Shown here piece by piece: positions 9,670 through 19,780 of a stretch of 64,000 bases of DNA (the first letter of the stretch is position 1; each line of letters begins with the position of its first letter). A program made the translations under genes and the position numbers. This DNA is from Symbiodinium natans (Eukaryota; Sar; Dinophyceae; Suessiales; Symbiodiniaceae), in assembly GCA_905221605.1 (NCBI GenBank), contig CAJNDS010002609.1, positions 1-64,000 of the forward strand, read 5' to 3'. The notes under the pieces are model-generated. The model saw nothing but the letters and a program-made list of their open reading frames with translations, did not search any database and was not told the DNA's origin.

Positions 9670-10340
9670 GGGGGCTCGGGCGGCAGCGACCTACCGGAGG
9701 GCAGGGAATCAGCAACCGAACTAATGGGGCTTATTACGCCAATTAACCCACCAGCGCCTGCAATGCGGCTGCTGCTGCTAGACTCAGAAATGAAAGGAGC
9801 GGCGCTAGGCCCAGGCAAAGGTGATCTGCTCCGTGCAGCCGCGCCGCCTCCTCGGCGATGTAGCAACAACGCTCTCGTCAGAGTCGGACTCGTCGCCTCC
9901 TATTGCCCTGCCTAGCAGATCTGTATTCTTGTGGACAGTGACAGAAGAACGACACGTTCGGCCGGAGATCTGACGCCAAAAACGACGTTGGCAAGGCTAG
10001 CAAGAGCTTTTGCCCAGAGCCCTAACAACTTCAGACGGAGGCTCCGACTGTGGCGCAGAGCGCCTTAGCTAGAATTCAGCGCCGACAACGCGTGTGTCCT
10101 TGCAACGCGGCACTGGAACAACCAAAAACAATGGCGTCGGTCTTGAGCAACGGAAGGCAGCAAATGAGGCGCGATCGACAAAGCTCCGAAATTGAACCGA
10201 AAGAGGCGGAAACTTAGCCCCAGCTACCCAAAAGCCGTGAACAGGCCGAGCAATCAGAGCGAAGATATCAACTGACACGTATAGTTGGTTGCATGTGTTG
10301 TCAGCGCGGTGATCGTGGCGCCGCGGTGTGGTGTAGTAGG
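9670..10340. other. Spacer with no recognised gene
   Basis: Unique-looking sequence with no splice-bounded exon that I can support. Small open frames are Ser/Pro/Arg-rich and not convincing. Confidence 0.4.
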
Positions 10341-10384
10341 CTAGAAGTAGATCGGTAGTGTAGCGTCAACGCGGTGTCGATGGC

Positions 10385-11056
10385 AGAGAGAGGGGGAGCA
10401 ACGAGGCGATGGTTGCGGTGATGGTAGTGTGGCGGCGGTAGTGTGGAGGTGGTAGCGCGGCGGCGGTAGTGCGGTGGTGGTAGTGTGGCGGTAACGCGGC
10501 GGCGGTAGTGCGATGGTGGTAGTGCGGCGGTGGTAGTGTAGTGACGGTAGTGTGGCGGCGGTAGTGTAGTGATGGTAGTACGGCGGCGGTAGTGGCGGCG
10601 GCGGTAGTGACTCCCGCGGTGATGGTAGTGCGGCGGCGGTAGGCTGGTGTGCTTGGGCGCAGTGCGGCGGCGGTAGTGCGGCGGTGGTAGTGTGGTGGTG
10701 GTAATGCGGCGGCGGTAGTGCGGCGGCGGTAGTGTGATGGTGGAGCGCGGCGGCGGTAGTGTAGTGATTGTAGTGTGGTGGTGGTAGTGTAGTCATGGTA
10801 GTGTGGCGGCGGTAGTGTGGCGCGGCGGTGGTAGTGCGGCGGCAGTAGCGCGGCGGTGGTAGTGCGACGGCGGTAGTGTGGTGGCGGTAGTGTAGCGATG
10901 GTAGTGTGGTGGCGGTAGTGTAGTGACGGTGGTGTGGCGGCGGTAGTGCGGCGGTGGTAGTGCGGCGGCGGTAGTGCGACGGCGGTAGTGTGGTGATGGT
11001 AGTGCGGCGGTGGTAGTGTGGCGGCGGTAGCGCAGTGATTACCGTGGTGACGGCGA
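10385..11056. repeat. GGTAGTG(C/T)GGCGGC minisatellite, first block
   Basis: About 670 bp of variable 12-15-bp units built from GGT AGT GYG GYG GYG triplets. The minus strand reads as Pro-Pro-Pro-His-Tyr-x-Arg-Arg-Thr-Thr repeats in an open frame; this follows from the triplet structure and is not evidence for a protein. The same repeat resumes at 11826 after two other arrays. Confidence 0.9.
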
Positions 11057-11363
11057 GGTTTTCAAGCATGCGGAATTCCGCTTCCGCGATATTTGCAAAG
11101 TTTTCAAGCACGCGGAATTCCGCTTCCATGCTATTTGCGAGGTTTTCAAGCATGCGGAATTCCGCTTCCATGTGATTCGCGAGGTGTTCGATCATGCCGG
11201 AATTCCGCTTCCATGCTATTTGCGAGGTTTTCAAGCATGCGGAATTTCGCTTCCATGTTATTATTTGCGAGGTTTTCGATCATGCCGGAATTCTGCATGC
11301 TTCCATGCTATTTGCGAGGTTTTCAAGCATGCGGAATTCCGCTTCCATGCAGTTTGCCAAGTT
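11054..11363. repeat. 42-bp tandem repeat, 7 copies, with palindromic core
   Basis: Seven head-to-tail units of 42-47 bp (GAGGTTTTCAAGCATGCGGA, then ATTCCGCTTCCATGCTATTT, GC). Each unit holds the palindrome GCGGAATTCCGC or a one-base variant. On the minus strand a 42-bp unit is exactly 14 codons reading about MEAEFRMLENLANS, and the frame is kept through the first four copies read from the right. The later 3-bp and single-base changes break strict periodicity. Coding use is possible but unsupported. Confidence 0.9.
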
Positions 11364-11421
11364 TCCACGGAAGCTCCGGGCGTCCCCGGCGCACTACATT
11401 TGTACTACAAAAGTCGACTTT

Positions 11422-11750
11422 CCGACACGCACGATCCCCGCAGAGGGCGCACGCGTAAGATCCAAAATATGCGAAACGCACAGCGGGAGCGCTCCGACAC
11501 GCACCATCCCCGCAGAGGGTGCGCGCGCAAGATTCAAAATGTGCGAAAACGCACAGCGGGAGCGCTCCGACACGCACGATCTCCGCAGAGGGTGCACACG
11601 TAAGATCCAAAATGCGCGAAAACGCACAGCGGGAGCGCTCCGACACGCACGATCCCCGCAGAGGGTGCGACAGGCCACTCAAGAATACGCAAAAACGCAC
11701 AGCGGAAGCGCTCCGACACGCACGATCCCCGCAGAGGGGTGCATCGCGCT
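11422..11750. repeat. 73-bp tandem repeat, 4.5 copies
   Basis: Units start at 11422, 11494, 11567, 11640 and 11713 (the last partial). Each begins CCGACACGCACGATCCCCGC and ends in ACGCACAGCGGGAGCGCT. The period is 72-73 bp, so frames shift between units and the array is not a coding repeat. Units 1-3 are most alike; unit 4 has a diverged centre. Confidence 0.95.
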
Positions 11751-11825
11751 AGACGCGGCGAAACCCACCCCGGCCTAAGAAACAAGAGAGAATTTCATAG
11801 ACAGCGTACAGAAGCGACACAGCTG

Positions 11826-11998
11826 AGATGGTACTGTGGTGATGGTAGTGTGCGGCGATGGTAATGGTAGTGATGCAGCTGAGATGGTACTGCGGTGATG
11901 GTAGTGTGGTGATGGTAGCGCGGTGATGGTAGTGTGGTGGTGGTAGTGTGATGGTAGTGTGGTGGTGGTAGTGTAGTGATGGAAGTGTGGTGGTGGTC
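11826..11998. repeat. GATGGTAGTGTGGTG minisatellite, second block
   Basis: The same repeat family as 10385-11056, richer in GATGGTAGTG units. The two blocks flank the 42-bp and 73-bp arrays, as if those sequences were inserted into, or grew inside, one older minisatellite. Confidence 0.85.
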
Positions 11999-11999
11999 A

Positions 12000-12735
12000 T
12001 CCCTTCCCCCTTGTACTAAAGACCACCCTAATAATGAAAACACCTTCCGGAAAAAAAACCCAAATCAAAAAATCTATTTAAGACCCATTTTGAATTAGGG
12101 GGGCGGGGGGGTCAGGCCTCCAAAAAACCCTCAACACCAATAAGACCCTCAGAGGGTTTCGGGTTTGGGGTCTAGGTTAAGGGTTTAGGGTTTAGGGCTT
12201 AGGGTTAAATATAACATTTCGATAAGAACCTCCCCCTAGTAAGAAAACACATTTCGAGTTTTAAAGGGGGGGGGAGAGGGGCCCCCCCGTTTAATATTAG
12301 GGGGAAGCTTTCGGGAAAAATGAAACTAGGGGTTCGCGCGCAAACGCACATTTTGCACCAAACCCTGGCAGGCCTGCGACAAACAACAACACGAGTTCAG
12401 AAAACGCGGCGCGTTTGTCATGCAAAAACTCATAGTTTTTGCATCACCCAGACAAAAACCTAAGTAATCCATACACGTGTTTTCAAAAACGGCTAAAACC
12501 AATAGGCAAAACTTCAATTCCATTTTAAAAAAGGGCCAAAAGGAATGTAGGGGTCGTCGCGAAACAGAATCTGCAACTTCAGCTCAGTGGCTGAGCCCGC
12601 TGGCGCAAACGAATCCTGAACCCTTCGCTAAGGCCCAGGGTTCAGGGTTGTACGTTTTTCACACGAATCACATACCCAATCCTGGCGCAATCAATTCTTT
12701 TGACATCCCACGAATTTAATATCACAACACTTCTT
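12000..12735. other. Non-coding stretch with interstitial telomere-like motifs
   Basis: No exon is recognised. At about 12150-12215 the plus strand has degenerate TTTAGGG repeats (GGGTTTAGGGTTTAGGGC and neighbours), the plant/dinoflagellate-type telomere unit. G-rich runs lie at 12096-12112 and 12266-12277. The rest is A-rich spacer, probably intron. Confidence 0.5.
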
Positions 12736-12740
12736 CATGT

Positions 12741-13250
12741 TCATGGAGCAGGGCACGCCGTGTCAACTTCCAGGTCGAAAAAAGTGAACTTGCTGCCCGC
12801 GGAGTGCAATTGCTTCCCTATCTTGAGCTTCAAGTCCTGGTAATTCTCCGCATAACTTTTTGCCAACAGCTCATTCAGCTGGCTTCCGTCAAGAAACTGT
12901 CCGGCCGACATGGTGCTACAAGGCTGCATGCTGAGGACAGAGTTCTCGTTTGTCTCAAGGCACTGGCTCTGCTCATCGCAGCTCCGGAAGCGCCGCAGAG
13001 CACCAAAAACCTCCGGGTAAAAGCATGGTTCAATTGAGTACTCATCGGCATCAAGCTTCAGAAAAGCTTGAAGCTTCCATCTCCCAGCAAAGAAGAGCTC
13101 TTGGTTGCCCTGGTCTCCAGTCACCTCAGCACGCAAGGAGTCTCGCCCGAGACAAGGGGTTGGGTCTTGAGGGTTAAGCGCGTAGTCGAGGCACCGTGTA
13201 GGCTGATGGAACGATTTGGATGCCAGATAAACATTCGAAATTGGCGAGGC
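12741..13250 (-). CDS. Exon, Cys-rich module of the large surface-type protein
   Basis: The acceptor (cacgcgag) lies before 13250, and about 165 codons are open. The peptide contains SNVYLASKSFHQPTRCLDYA, a second Cys after Asp-Pro-Thr-Pro, GDQGNQELFFAGRW and later CDEQSQCLETNENSVLSMQP. The spacing of Cys, Gln and FF matches the beginning of the 2176-2817 exon, so the two are probably diverged copies of one module. A ricin-type or other trefoil lectin is conceivable from the Cys/Asn-Gln pattern, but no QxW motif is clear. The 3' limit is uncertain (stop near 12741 or a donor just before). Confidence 0.6.
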   Translation of the reverse strand, partial: ASPISNVYLASKSFHQPTRCLDYALNPQDPTPCLGRDSLRAEVTGDQGNQELFFAGRWKLQAFLKLDADEYSIEPCFYPEVFGALRRFRSCDEQSQCLETNENSVLSMQPCSTMSAGQFLDGSQLNELLAKSYAENYQDLKLKIGKQLHSAGSKFTFFDLEVDTACPAP

Positions 13251-13371
13251 CTCGCGTGCCCGCATTGTTTAGCCAGTGCCCGGCCACGCAGCGGATCTGC
13301 CTCTTGATATCAAAGGAGGTGTAACGCTCCGTCCTTGTTTTCGATGGGTCACAGCCCTCCTACATCCTCAA

Positions 13372-13396
13372 CTTATATATATATATATACATATTA
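13372..13396. repeat. TA microsatellite
   Basis: A short run of alternating T and A (about 10 units) followed by ACATATTATACATA. It lies between the exon at 12.7-13.25 kb and the next repeat-rich stretch. Confidence 0.8.
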
Positions 13397-13439
13397 TACA
13401 TAGCCCAGGCTTGAACTTCATGGAACCCTGATTATCATC

Positions 13440-14000
13440 GAAAACTCCAACGTTTTCCAAGAAATTCGCACTCACCACCAAACGCACTCACAAGGTCTTG
13501 CAGCAAGCGAGGCGTTTGGCAAATATTACCTTCTCGCAATAACGCTCATGCTGTTCGCAAGCACTTGCTGGTCTTGGGAACAAAGAAGAGTGATCGCCAA
13601 GTCTGTACAGCTGCTGCAGAAGCTCTGCAACAGTAGCAAACACCACGGCAATAACGAACATTTGTCAACAACTTGGGTAGTTTCTCACACAAATGCCTTG
13701 TCTCTTTCGCAAGGATGTAAGATGTTTGCCTAAGACTTTCCAAACTTGGCAGATAAGTACAAGCTCAAAGAAACGCTGCGGGCGCTCGTGTCGTCGCAGG
13801 CTCGTAATTTGGCAAACAGTTCATGGGCGTCACAACTTCGGAACCTCATGTTTGCAAAGTTCGCCGAAGGATTCATTTGCATTCGAGAAGAGCGAACTCA
13901 GATGTTCCCAACCTTTGCAGATGTTCGCGAACAAGGAGTGGTCTCACAAAACTTTGCCAATGTCTGACAAAGCTTTCAAACAACAATCCTGCCCAGCTTG
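13440..14000. repeat. Stretch dense in TTYGCAA-type motifs
   Basis: The segment holds many short TTCGCAA, TTTGCAA, TTTGCCAA and TTGGCAA words at uneven spacing, giving open frames on both strands without protein-like character. It may be an old decayed tandem repeat, possibly related to the TTTGCGAGG end of the 42-bp unit at 11 kb. Confidence 0.35.
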
Positions 14001-14410
14001 TCGGCCAAGGACACACCGTAAAAACAAATGATCATCCCCACCCTGCACTACCTGATGCGGGAGCCATCCTGCCGTTTCCGGACAAGTAATTACGGATACT
14101 TCGTCGCAGCGGAAATCTCTGAGCTGAGTTCAAGCATGTTCGGGGTTCTCTCAAGGCTTGTGTGGGGGTCGCGGAGACCGGGCTGGACACCGGGCGAGGA
14201 GGGGCGAAGAGCATGCTCGACTTAAAATCTCACAACACCACACCGATGTGGGGGGGGGGGGGGGGGGAAGGGAACTGCGCCAGCGTAAACCCCAAACAGT
14301 CCAAGCGTCCTCCAAACATACACCAGGAGCTCTCCAAGCATTCCAAGAACATCCCTCAAGAGAACTCCAAAAGCATCCCAAGAGCTCACCAAGAACACTT
14401 CAAGGACTAT
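14000..14410. other. Spacer with G18 run
   Basis: No exon is recognised. A run of about 18 G lies at 14251-14268. A CCAAGAACA/CTCCAA-rich stretch follows to about 14405. Confidence 0.4.
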
Positions 14411-15190
14411 GATGGGGACACGAAAGTGTGACTTGGAGCCACTGGTGTTCCAGACGTCCTCTGTGTACTACGTTTGTAGACTTTCAAGCCGCTGGAGCTC
14501 CAGACGTCCTCCACGCACTACCTTTGCACTACAAAGCCCACTTCGAGCCACTGGAGCTCAGACGTCCTCCGTGTACTAACATTGTACTACAAGGGTCGAC
14601 TCTCGAGCCCCTGGAGCTCCGGATGTCTTCCGAAAACACCTGTAGCGACGAAAATTTCGCATACGTCCAACATCGACGACAGCCGCGAGGATGGATGAGG
14701 ATGGCGACGTTGATGCGCACGGCGCCTCGACGGGAGCACGGTTTCCAACATCCCGAGATGCAAAGATGCGAAAAAGCGGCGACAGTTTCGCATTTGGCGA
14801 TCCCAGACCCAAAGCGATTACTAGGCGACCAGCGCGATTTCCAACATCGCGAATTGCAGATCCCCTTAATCTGGCCGCACGCAGCGAACCCATCCAACTG
14901 CCCAATACGGAGGAATCCACGCGCCTGCCACGTTTTCAGGATGCAGAGCGACGCAGGCCTCAAAAAGTGCACGAAACCTAGGCGAAGAGCACGATTCCAC
15001 ACGGAAACACCACACCATGCGCACGGGGCCTAGGCGAGAGCGCGATTCGACACCATCTGCGAAGCCGAAAGCATGTAATTTGCGAGGTCTACAAGGCCCG
15101 GCATCACCACCCGCGCTGAAAGGTACGGTTTTCGTCCAAAATGCGACAAGCGCCCGAGGAAAAACATCCGCGCACCACGGGCGTTTCGCG
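14408..15190 (+). repeat. Dispersed repeat, copy 1
   Basis: The core at 14884-15185 is similar to 30881-31160 in the same orientation, with matching blocks such as CCACGTTTTCAG, GGCGAGAGCGCGATTCGACA and GTCCAAAATGCGAC. Both copies are preceded at some distance by TATGATGGGGACACGAA (near 14408 and 30717). Sequence between these anchors is more diverged. No RT or transposase is visible, so the class (SINE, MITE or intron-borne repeat) is open. Confidence 0.7.
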
Positions 15191-15199
15191 CGCACTTTC

Positions 15200-15850
15200 G
15201 TGGGCATCCCATGTACATCTCAATCTAACTCCCTAAGACTCACTAACCGCCCGAACCTTTTCCTGTGGAGCCAGGTTTGGGTAGGAAACTACAGCTTCCT
15301 TTTACAATTCACCGAGCAGCATGCTGCACCACGAGGCCTTCTCACAAATCTCTTACAACTCTTTCGAGGCCACAGCTTCCGAAATCACAACTCTCAGAGC
15401 CGAAGATTTACTAAATATCTGGACTCTATAGGCCTCGGAGTGAGACACGAAGTCTCATTTACTCTGAACGAAAGAACCCCTAGTGTTTGCGCACTGCTTG
15501 GGGAATTTCAGAGCTCTCAACGCAAGTCCCTTTACAAAGCCAGCCACCAGCAGCTCACGTCCAATGCTGCACCGTGGTTGAACTCGGAAGCCACCGCCGT
15601 CTTTGCGGCTGAAGTCGTGGGGGGTGCCTATTGGTCGACAGGAATCCAGATTGGCTTCGGCGAGGTATATGCAAAAGACTTCTGTTTTCTGGTTATCTGC
15701 AGGTCGTGTCTTGGGATTTCGAAGCTTGTCGCCTTGCGACGGCCATCATTTCCGCATCTAGCATACAAGCCTGTTTCCACCACAATCAGAACCACAGGAT
15801 GCCATTCACTAAACTGCCCCTTCAAATCACGTAACGACGGCCCAAATTGC
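15200..15850. other. Open plus-strand frame and doubtful minus-strand exon; no gene supported
   Basis: A plus-strand frame is open over 15017-15913 (298 codons) but begins inside the dispersed repeat and lacks domain character. On the minus strand a stretch at 15628-15810 (KGQFSEWHPVVLIVVETGLY and following) is somewhat protein-like and could be an exon of the long minus-strand gene. Neither is convincing. Confidence 0.25.
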
Positions 15851-15855
15851 CCCTC

Positions 15856-16009
15856 AGGTTCCCCGAGCCCAGTCCTGGCATATTGCCCAGATCCTCGCCG
15901 ACGTCGAAGATGAGATTCCCAAGGGCTTCGTGCAAGCTGAGTTCGTGGGCTCAAAGTAAACTTCTCCACGACAGACCTTCAACTCAGTACCCGCCACACT
16001 TTCCTGGCA
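15856..16009 (-). CDS. Exon, Cys-containing segment of the large minus-strand gene
   Basis: The acceptor is the AG of gcatataag before 16009. The frame then reads CQESVAGTELKVCRGEVYFE, followed by PTNSACTKPLGISSS and ARIWAICQD. Four cysteines and the lack of hydrophobic blocks suit an extracellular domain. The donor near 15856 is uncertain. It lies between the module exon at 16.6-17.1 kb and the exon at 13.2 kb. Confidence 0.5.
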
Positions 16010-16599
16010 CTTATATGCGCTTATTGCCATTCGAGTGCTTCGGAATGAATCACACCTAATTCTTCGATACACGTACCATGCAGGGACGTGCAGTGTCGGA
16101 TTCAGTCCTCGCACGTGCAAGCGACAGGCTCACCTTCAGAACAAAGCACCGAAGGTGTCTGCCCCCCTGGATGAAAGGCACCAGTGACCAAGGTCTTGCC
16201 TGAGACTCCGGCCAGTCGGAGGCTTTTAGCCTTAAGCTAGCCCTCCAGAAGGGTCGAGTTTAAAGTTTAAAGGGTAAACCGCTGACCAGGGCACCTGTGT
16301 AGGAACAGGTTGCGATGGCCGCCACTGCATTGCCGGCAAAGTGAACTTGACATGTGCTGGATGTTGGCAGAAGCTTCCAGCCTGTGGTTAACGGTTCATC
16401 CTAAGCCGAAAAAACGGTCTACACACTAATAGACCCACCCCGTTGGGGCTGGATGAGCCTTCTTGCTCTGGGAAAGTTGTGCAGGCCACCACGTAGGAGC
16501 CTGTGGGGCACCGAGCAGTGGACTGGCCGGAGCCAGCATCAACTTCCCCAAGCACCTTCGTTCATGGCTTTGGGTGCTGAGCATTGCTTGCGGGCTTAG

Positions 16600-17095
16600 G
16601 GCCATTCATCAAAAGAAGTGATAAAACAGCTTGTGAATGGACCCCAACAACTCCGAGCACCTGGTCTGATGCCAAGCTGGGCAACTTCGTCTCATCACTA
16701 ATATAGCGGGGGCAAACGAAAACAAGGTAGGTCCCTGTACCATCGCTGGCACCGTTGCCATAAAGCTCGATGTCGTCTGCAACTGAGAAGTTGCGCGTGA
16801 AGACCTTTGATGAGGAAGTACTGTGATCAAACGTGACTCCGGTCTCGCTTGCCTGTTCCCAGAGCGGTCTATCCTTCCAGTTTTTGAAGCCCATGCTGTC
16901 CTGACCGGCCCACATGTCAAGGTAGACTGTCGAAGGCCACGGAGCTCTGATGCGCCACTGCACATCTTGGGCACTCATGCCCTTTGCATCGTTGCGGCCG
17001 CGGATGTAGAAGCAATCCTCGCCGTAGCTTCCGAGATTAGTGAACACCGTGTCTCGGTCCGCAAAGACTTCAGTGTCTGCCGGGTTTGCGGCCAT
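16600..17095 (-). CDS. Exon with the ~150-residue module, copy 3
   Basis: One frame holds the whole module: VFADRDTVFTNLGSYGEDCF, YIRGRNDAKG, then VQWRIRAPWPSTVYLDMWAG, GFKNWKDRPLW, KVFTRNFSVADDIELYGN and TGTYLVFVCP. It matches copies at 21.6-22.9 kb strongly in order and wording. The predicted strands, aromatic residues and lack of Lys clusters suggest a beta-sandwich in an extracellular protein. I do not recognise it as a named family. Unlike copies 1 and 2 there is no intron before VQW. The 3' splice limit lies somewhere between 16600 and 16680. Confidence 0.7.
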
Positions 17096-17192
17096 CGCAC
17101 GAAGCCTGACGACATGTGATCACAAATCACTGCGACAATGCGCGCTTTTGGCTATGGTGTGATTCCTCCACATAAACTCTACGGTGCCTCAC

Positions 17193-17401
17193 GACTTCTG
17201 CTCCGGTGTTCATGTACTCTCTCAAGACCACCGGAGCAGCGGACTGAAGGGGAGCAGCGGACTGAAGGGGCTGAGGCAACACTGCGTAGTTCCCGTCCGC
17301 ATCCACCTTTGCGTACTTGCAAAGCCCACAAACCTCCACCGCTGTGCCTCCGAGCATCAGCTTCTGGTCGCACTGCACGAACAAATTCTGGTGGAGGCAC
17401 T
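17193..17401 (-). CDS. Exon, Cys-rich segment with short internal duplication
   Basis: The acceptor is the AG of cctaccag before 17401; the donor is gtgagg after 17193. The frame reads CLHQNLFVQCDQKLMLGGTA, VEVCGLCKYAKVDADGNYAV, then LQSAAPLQSAAP and REYMNTGAEV. The LQSAAP repeat comes from a 15-bp direct duplication. The paired Cys pattern suits a secreted domain. It lies just upstream of the copy-3 module exon. Confidence 0.6.
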
Positions 17402-17544
17402 CTGGTAGGGTGAAAGGGTCGGAGGAATGAAAGGCCCCCAGAAACTGTCGCCGCTTCGTAACGTGCCAACAAGACTCTGCGTTTGACAATCTGCAAACAT
17501 TCGACTCCTGTCTGGTTTCCGAAAGCACGAGAAAGCAACTACGC

Positions 17545-18060
17545 ACCTAAATATGGTCAGGCGTGTCCGGCCCCCTCCCCCCCCCCCCAATGGTATGGTC
17601 CGGGGGAGGGGGCGGGTGGGGTGGGGGCTTCAGGGCTTAGGGACTTAACGCCCTCGAGCCCGGAGCTTAAACCCTACAAGCTTAAAACTCTACAAGCTTG
17701 GAACCCTACAGCTTAAACCCTACAAGCCCTGACTGAAAAAACCCTAAGCCCCAAAAAACCGGAAACCCTAACACGCCAGAGCCCTGAATAAACCAGACCC
17801 CCTAGCCCTAAGCCCTAACCCGCTAAGGGGCGAGTACTTAGATCATGACCCTAAAGCCCTGACACCTAAACCCTAACACTGTAAAACGAACCCACAGCCA
17901 CACCACGGAGGGAGGAGAGAAGCCCTACCCCAAAACCCAAAACCCTCAACTCAAACCCCCTGAACCAACCAACCCACAACACCACAGGGAGGGAGGGTAT
18001 ACCATACCATGGGGGGGGAGGGAGGGAGGGGGCCACGGATTGCCTGATCAAACATACCTA
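17545..18060. repeat. Intronic stretch with CCCTAAA-like (telomere-like) tracts and poly-C/poly-G runs
   Basis: From about 17630 to 17960 the plus strand holds many CCCTAA, CCCTACA, AACCCTA and CCCTAAGCC words, a decayed telomere-type repeat in the reverse sense to 12150-12215. A C-run lies at 17571-17588 and GGGGAGGGAGGGAGGGG at about 18010-18033. No exon is seen. Confidence 0.6.
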
Positions 18061-18980
18061 GTTCGCCTCAGCGACGGCCGAGCTGAGCGGCAAGCGCGAT
18101 CTGGTCTCCTTCCAACCCTCTGCCCCCAGACCCCTTCTGGAGGCAGACCCCCTGACACCCCTAACACCATTTAACTCGCCTCCCCTTAAACTCTTGTCTG
18201 AATGAAGCAACAGTTCTCGACGACCCTTTGTTTGGGGTCTGACAGCTTCCGCCAGCCAGTTTCCCCGATCTCCTGGGTCTTGCTTGCTGCTTGCCTGGCC
18301 CTCCAGCTCGCAAAAAAATCATGGGAAACCCCTAGAACCCCTGGATCACCTGTAGGATCTGCCCGGGACCTCCCCTAAGCCATATGCCACCTTTAAGTTT
18401 TACGCGAGGATTTCCTTTTCTTCCCCCAAAAGAGCTATAAATGGTATGATGTAGCGAGTCTGCTTGTCATTGTCGGAAATTCAGAGTCCGAGGTTTCTGC
18501 ATAGCTATTTGATCTTTTTTGCTGGCGGGGAAGGGGGGCGTCGCAAAGAACTGACGGCTGCCGAGGCGGGGCGCCCAAGCGTTGGCATTTAAGCTGGCAG
18601 CACGTCAAGACATGTCAAGAAGCTACAGTCCTTCTCGTACGCAGTCAACGTACCAGTTAGACCGAGCTGACGATACAAGGTGCGACAGTTGGAGTAGAGC
18701 CAGCACTGTTGGCTGCTACCCACCATGCCGGACCAAAAGAACTTGCACAGCCGCTCGCTGGCACATCGTTCCTGTGACGGGAACCCTTGGGGTTTTGGGT
18801 TTAGCTCTTGGTAGATCTAACAGGAAAAGGTCGCGTCTGCCATGGGAAGTACTGATATTCCGTTTTGTCCTCCTGAGTTATATCATATCCAGTGGTGAAT
18901 TGGATGGCAGATGGAACAACGTGGAATAGAAGCAAGAACCTCAGAAAACGATACCCCCTCCAAAAGAGCATATCTGAAAT
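18060..18980. other. Spacer or intron, no gene recognised
   Basis: No splice-bounded, protein-like frame was found on either strand. A plus-strand frame at 18582-18929 lacks protein character. Confidence 0.4.
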
Positions 18981-18984
18981 TCTA

Positions 18985-19175
18985 CGCCCTAAGCCGCTGG
19001 CTGTCCTGGCAGAGCTCTGCGTCCAAAACCTCCACGTCCACGCCCACGTGGTGGTCGATCATGTACTCCGGGTCACACACGAAGGCCCCGCTCACGATCA
19101 GGAACGGCGCGGGCCTGAAACCCGTTCGACTGCCTGTCGGAGCATCTTGGGTCGCCTCGGCCGTCACAGGCTTGA
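18985..19175 (-). CDS. Exon of the large minus-strand gene
   Basis: The acceptor is probably the AG of tgtcaag near 19176. The frame reads VTAEATQDAPTGSRTGF, PAPFLIVSGAFVCDPEYMID and HHVGVDVEVLDAELCQDSQR. Alternating hydrophobic/polar residues and two cysteines suit an extracellular beta domain. It follows the exon at 19.35-19.8 kb in 5'-3' order. Family unknown. Confidence 0.55.
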
Positions 19176-19268
19176 CATTTCCCCAATCCGCTGGAGCGCA
19201 CTGGCAAGGGTGCAGCCAATGATCCTTGTCAAGCCAAACGGATAAAAATCTACGAACCAGAGAGACGC

Positions 19269-19326
19269 TGGGCTACTATTGGTCAATATCTTTTTTTGAG
19301 AAAAACGATTGACCAATAATAGCCCA
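19269..19326. repeat. Short inverted repeat (hairpin), 19-bp arms
   Basis: TGGGCTACTATTGGTCAAT at 19269-19287 pairs with ATTGACCAATAATAGCCCA at 19308-19326 with one mismatch; the loop is about 20 nt and T/A-rich. It falls in an intron between two exons. It could be a miniature element or an intron structure. Confidence 0.85.
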
Positions 19327-19353
19327 AAAGTTGCGCGTCGTATGATGATCGTT

Positions 19354-19780
19354 TCATATATTTTCCTCCGTCTTCTTGTTAATTACTGCTGACGTTTCGA
19401 GCCAAAGGTCAGCAACCAAAGGAGTGGAAGGGTCGTCCAAGATCAGCATGTCAACAGCAGCAAGATCCTTTTGTGCCTGATCCTGCCCCTGCACCTGCGA
19501 TGCCGTCGTTAGGTTGGGCGCGCTGCAACTCGGGACCTTCAACTCCAACTTTGCATTAAACCCCTGCGAATCAACCGCACGGACCAATGCGACAGTGCTC
19601 GGAGACGATGTGAAGATGTCATGGATCACATCGCTCTCGCCCAAACACGCCTCGCCTTCCGGAGAGGTCACAAGCATTTGCCTGCGCAAGATCACTAACA
19701 AGGGGCCCGCCTGGTCCATGAAGTTCCACATAGTGGTCAGATGCATTGAGGAAGTCACGACTTGGGTCGGGCACTCGGAG
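19354..19780 (-). CDS. Exon, unknown extracellular-type domain
   Basis: The frame reads MHLTTMWNFMDQAGPLLVIL, SPEGEACLGESDVIHDIF, then STVALVRAVDSQGFNAKLEL and later MLILDDPSTPLVADLWLE. It overlaps the end of the next upstream exon in another frame (near 19740-19760), so either a small indel or a very short intron switches frames there. Family unknown, but the content matches the other exons of this gene. Confidence 0.5.

Noticed and set aside
10341-11234. Minus-strand open frame of about 297 codons with PPPHYxRRTT repeats
   Set aside because: It is the translation of a triplet-based minisatellite plus part of the 42-bp array; length and content follow from the repeats.
11422-11750. CRISPR-like array
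   Set aside because: Units are contiguous 73-bp repeats without unique spacers, in a eukaryotic context; this is a satellite.
15017-15913. Plus-strand open frame of about 298 codons
   Set aside because: It starts in a dispersed repeat (the other copy at 30.9 kb gives the same first residues), has no domain or splice context, and is on the opposite strand to the genes.
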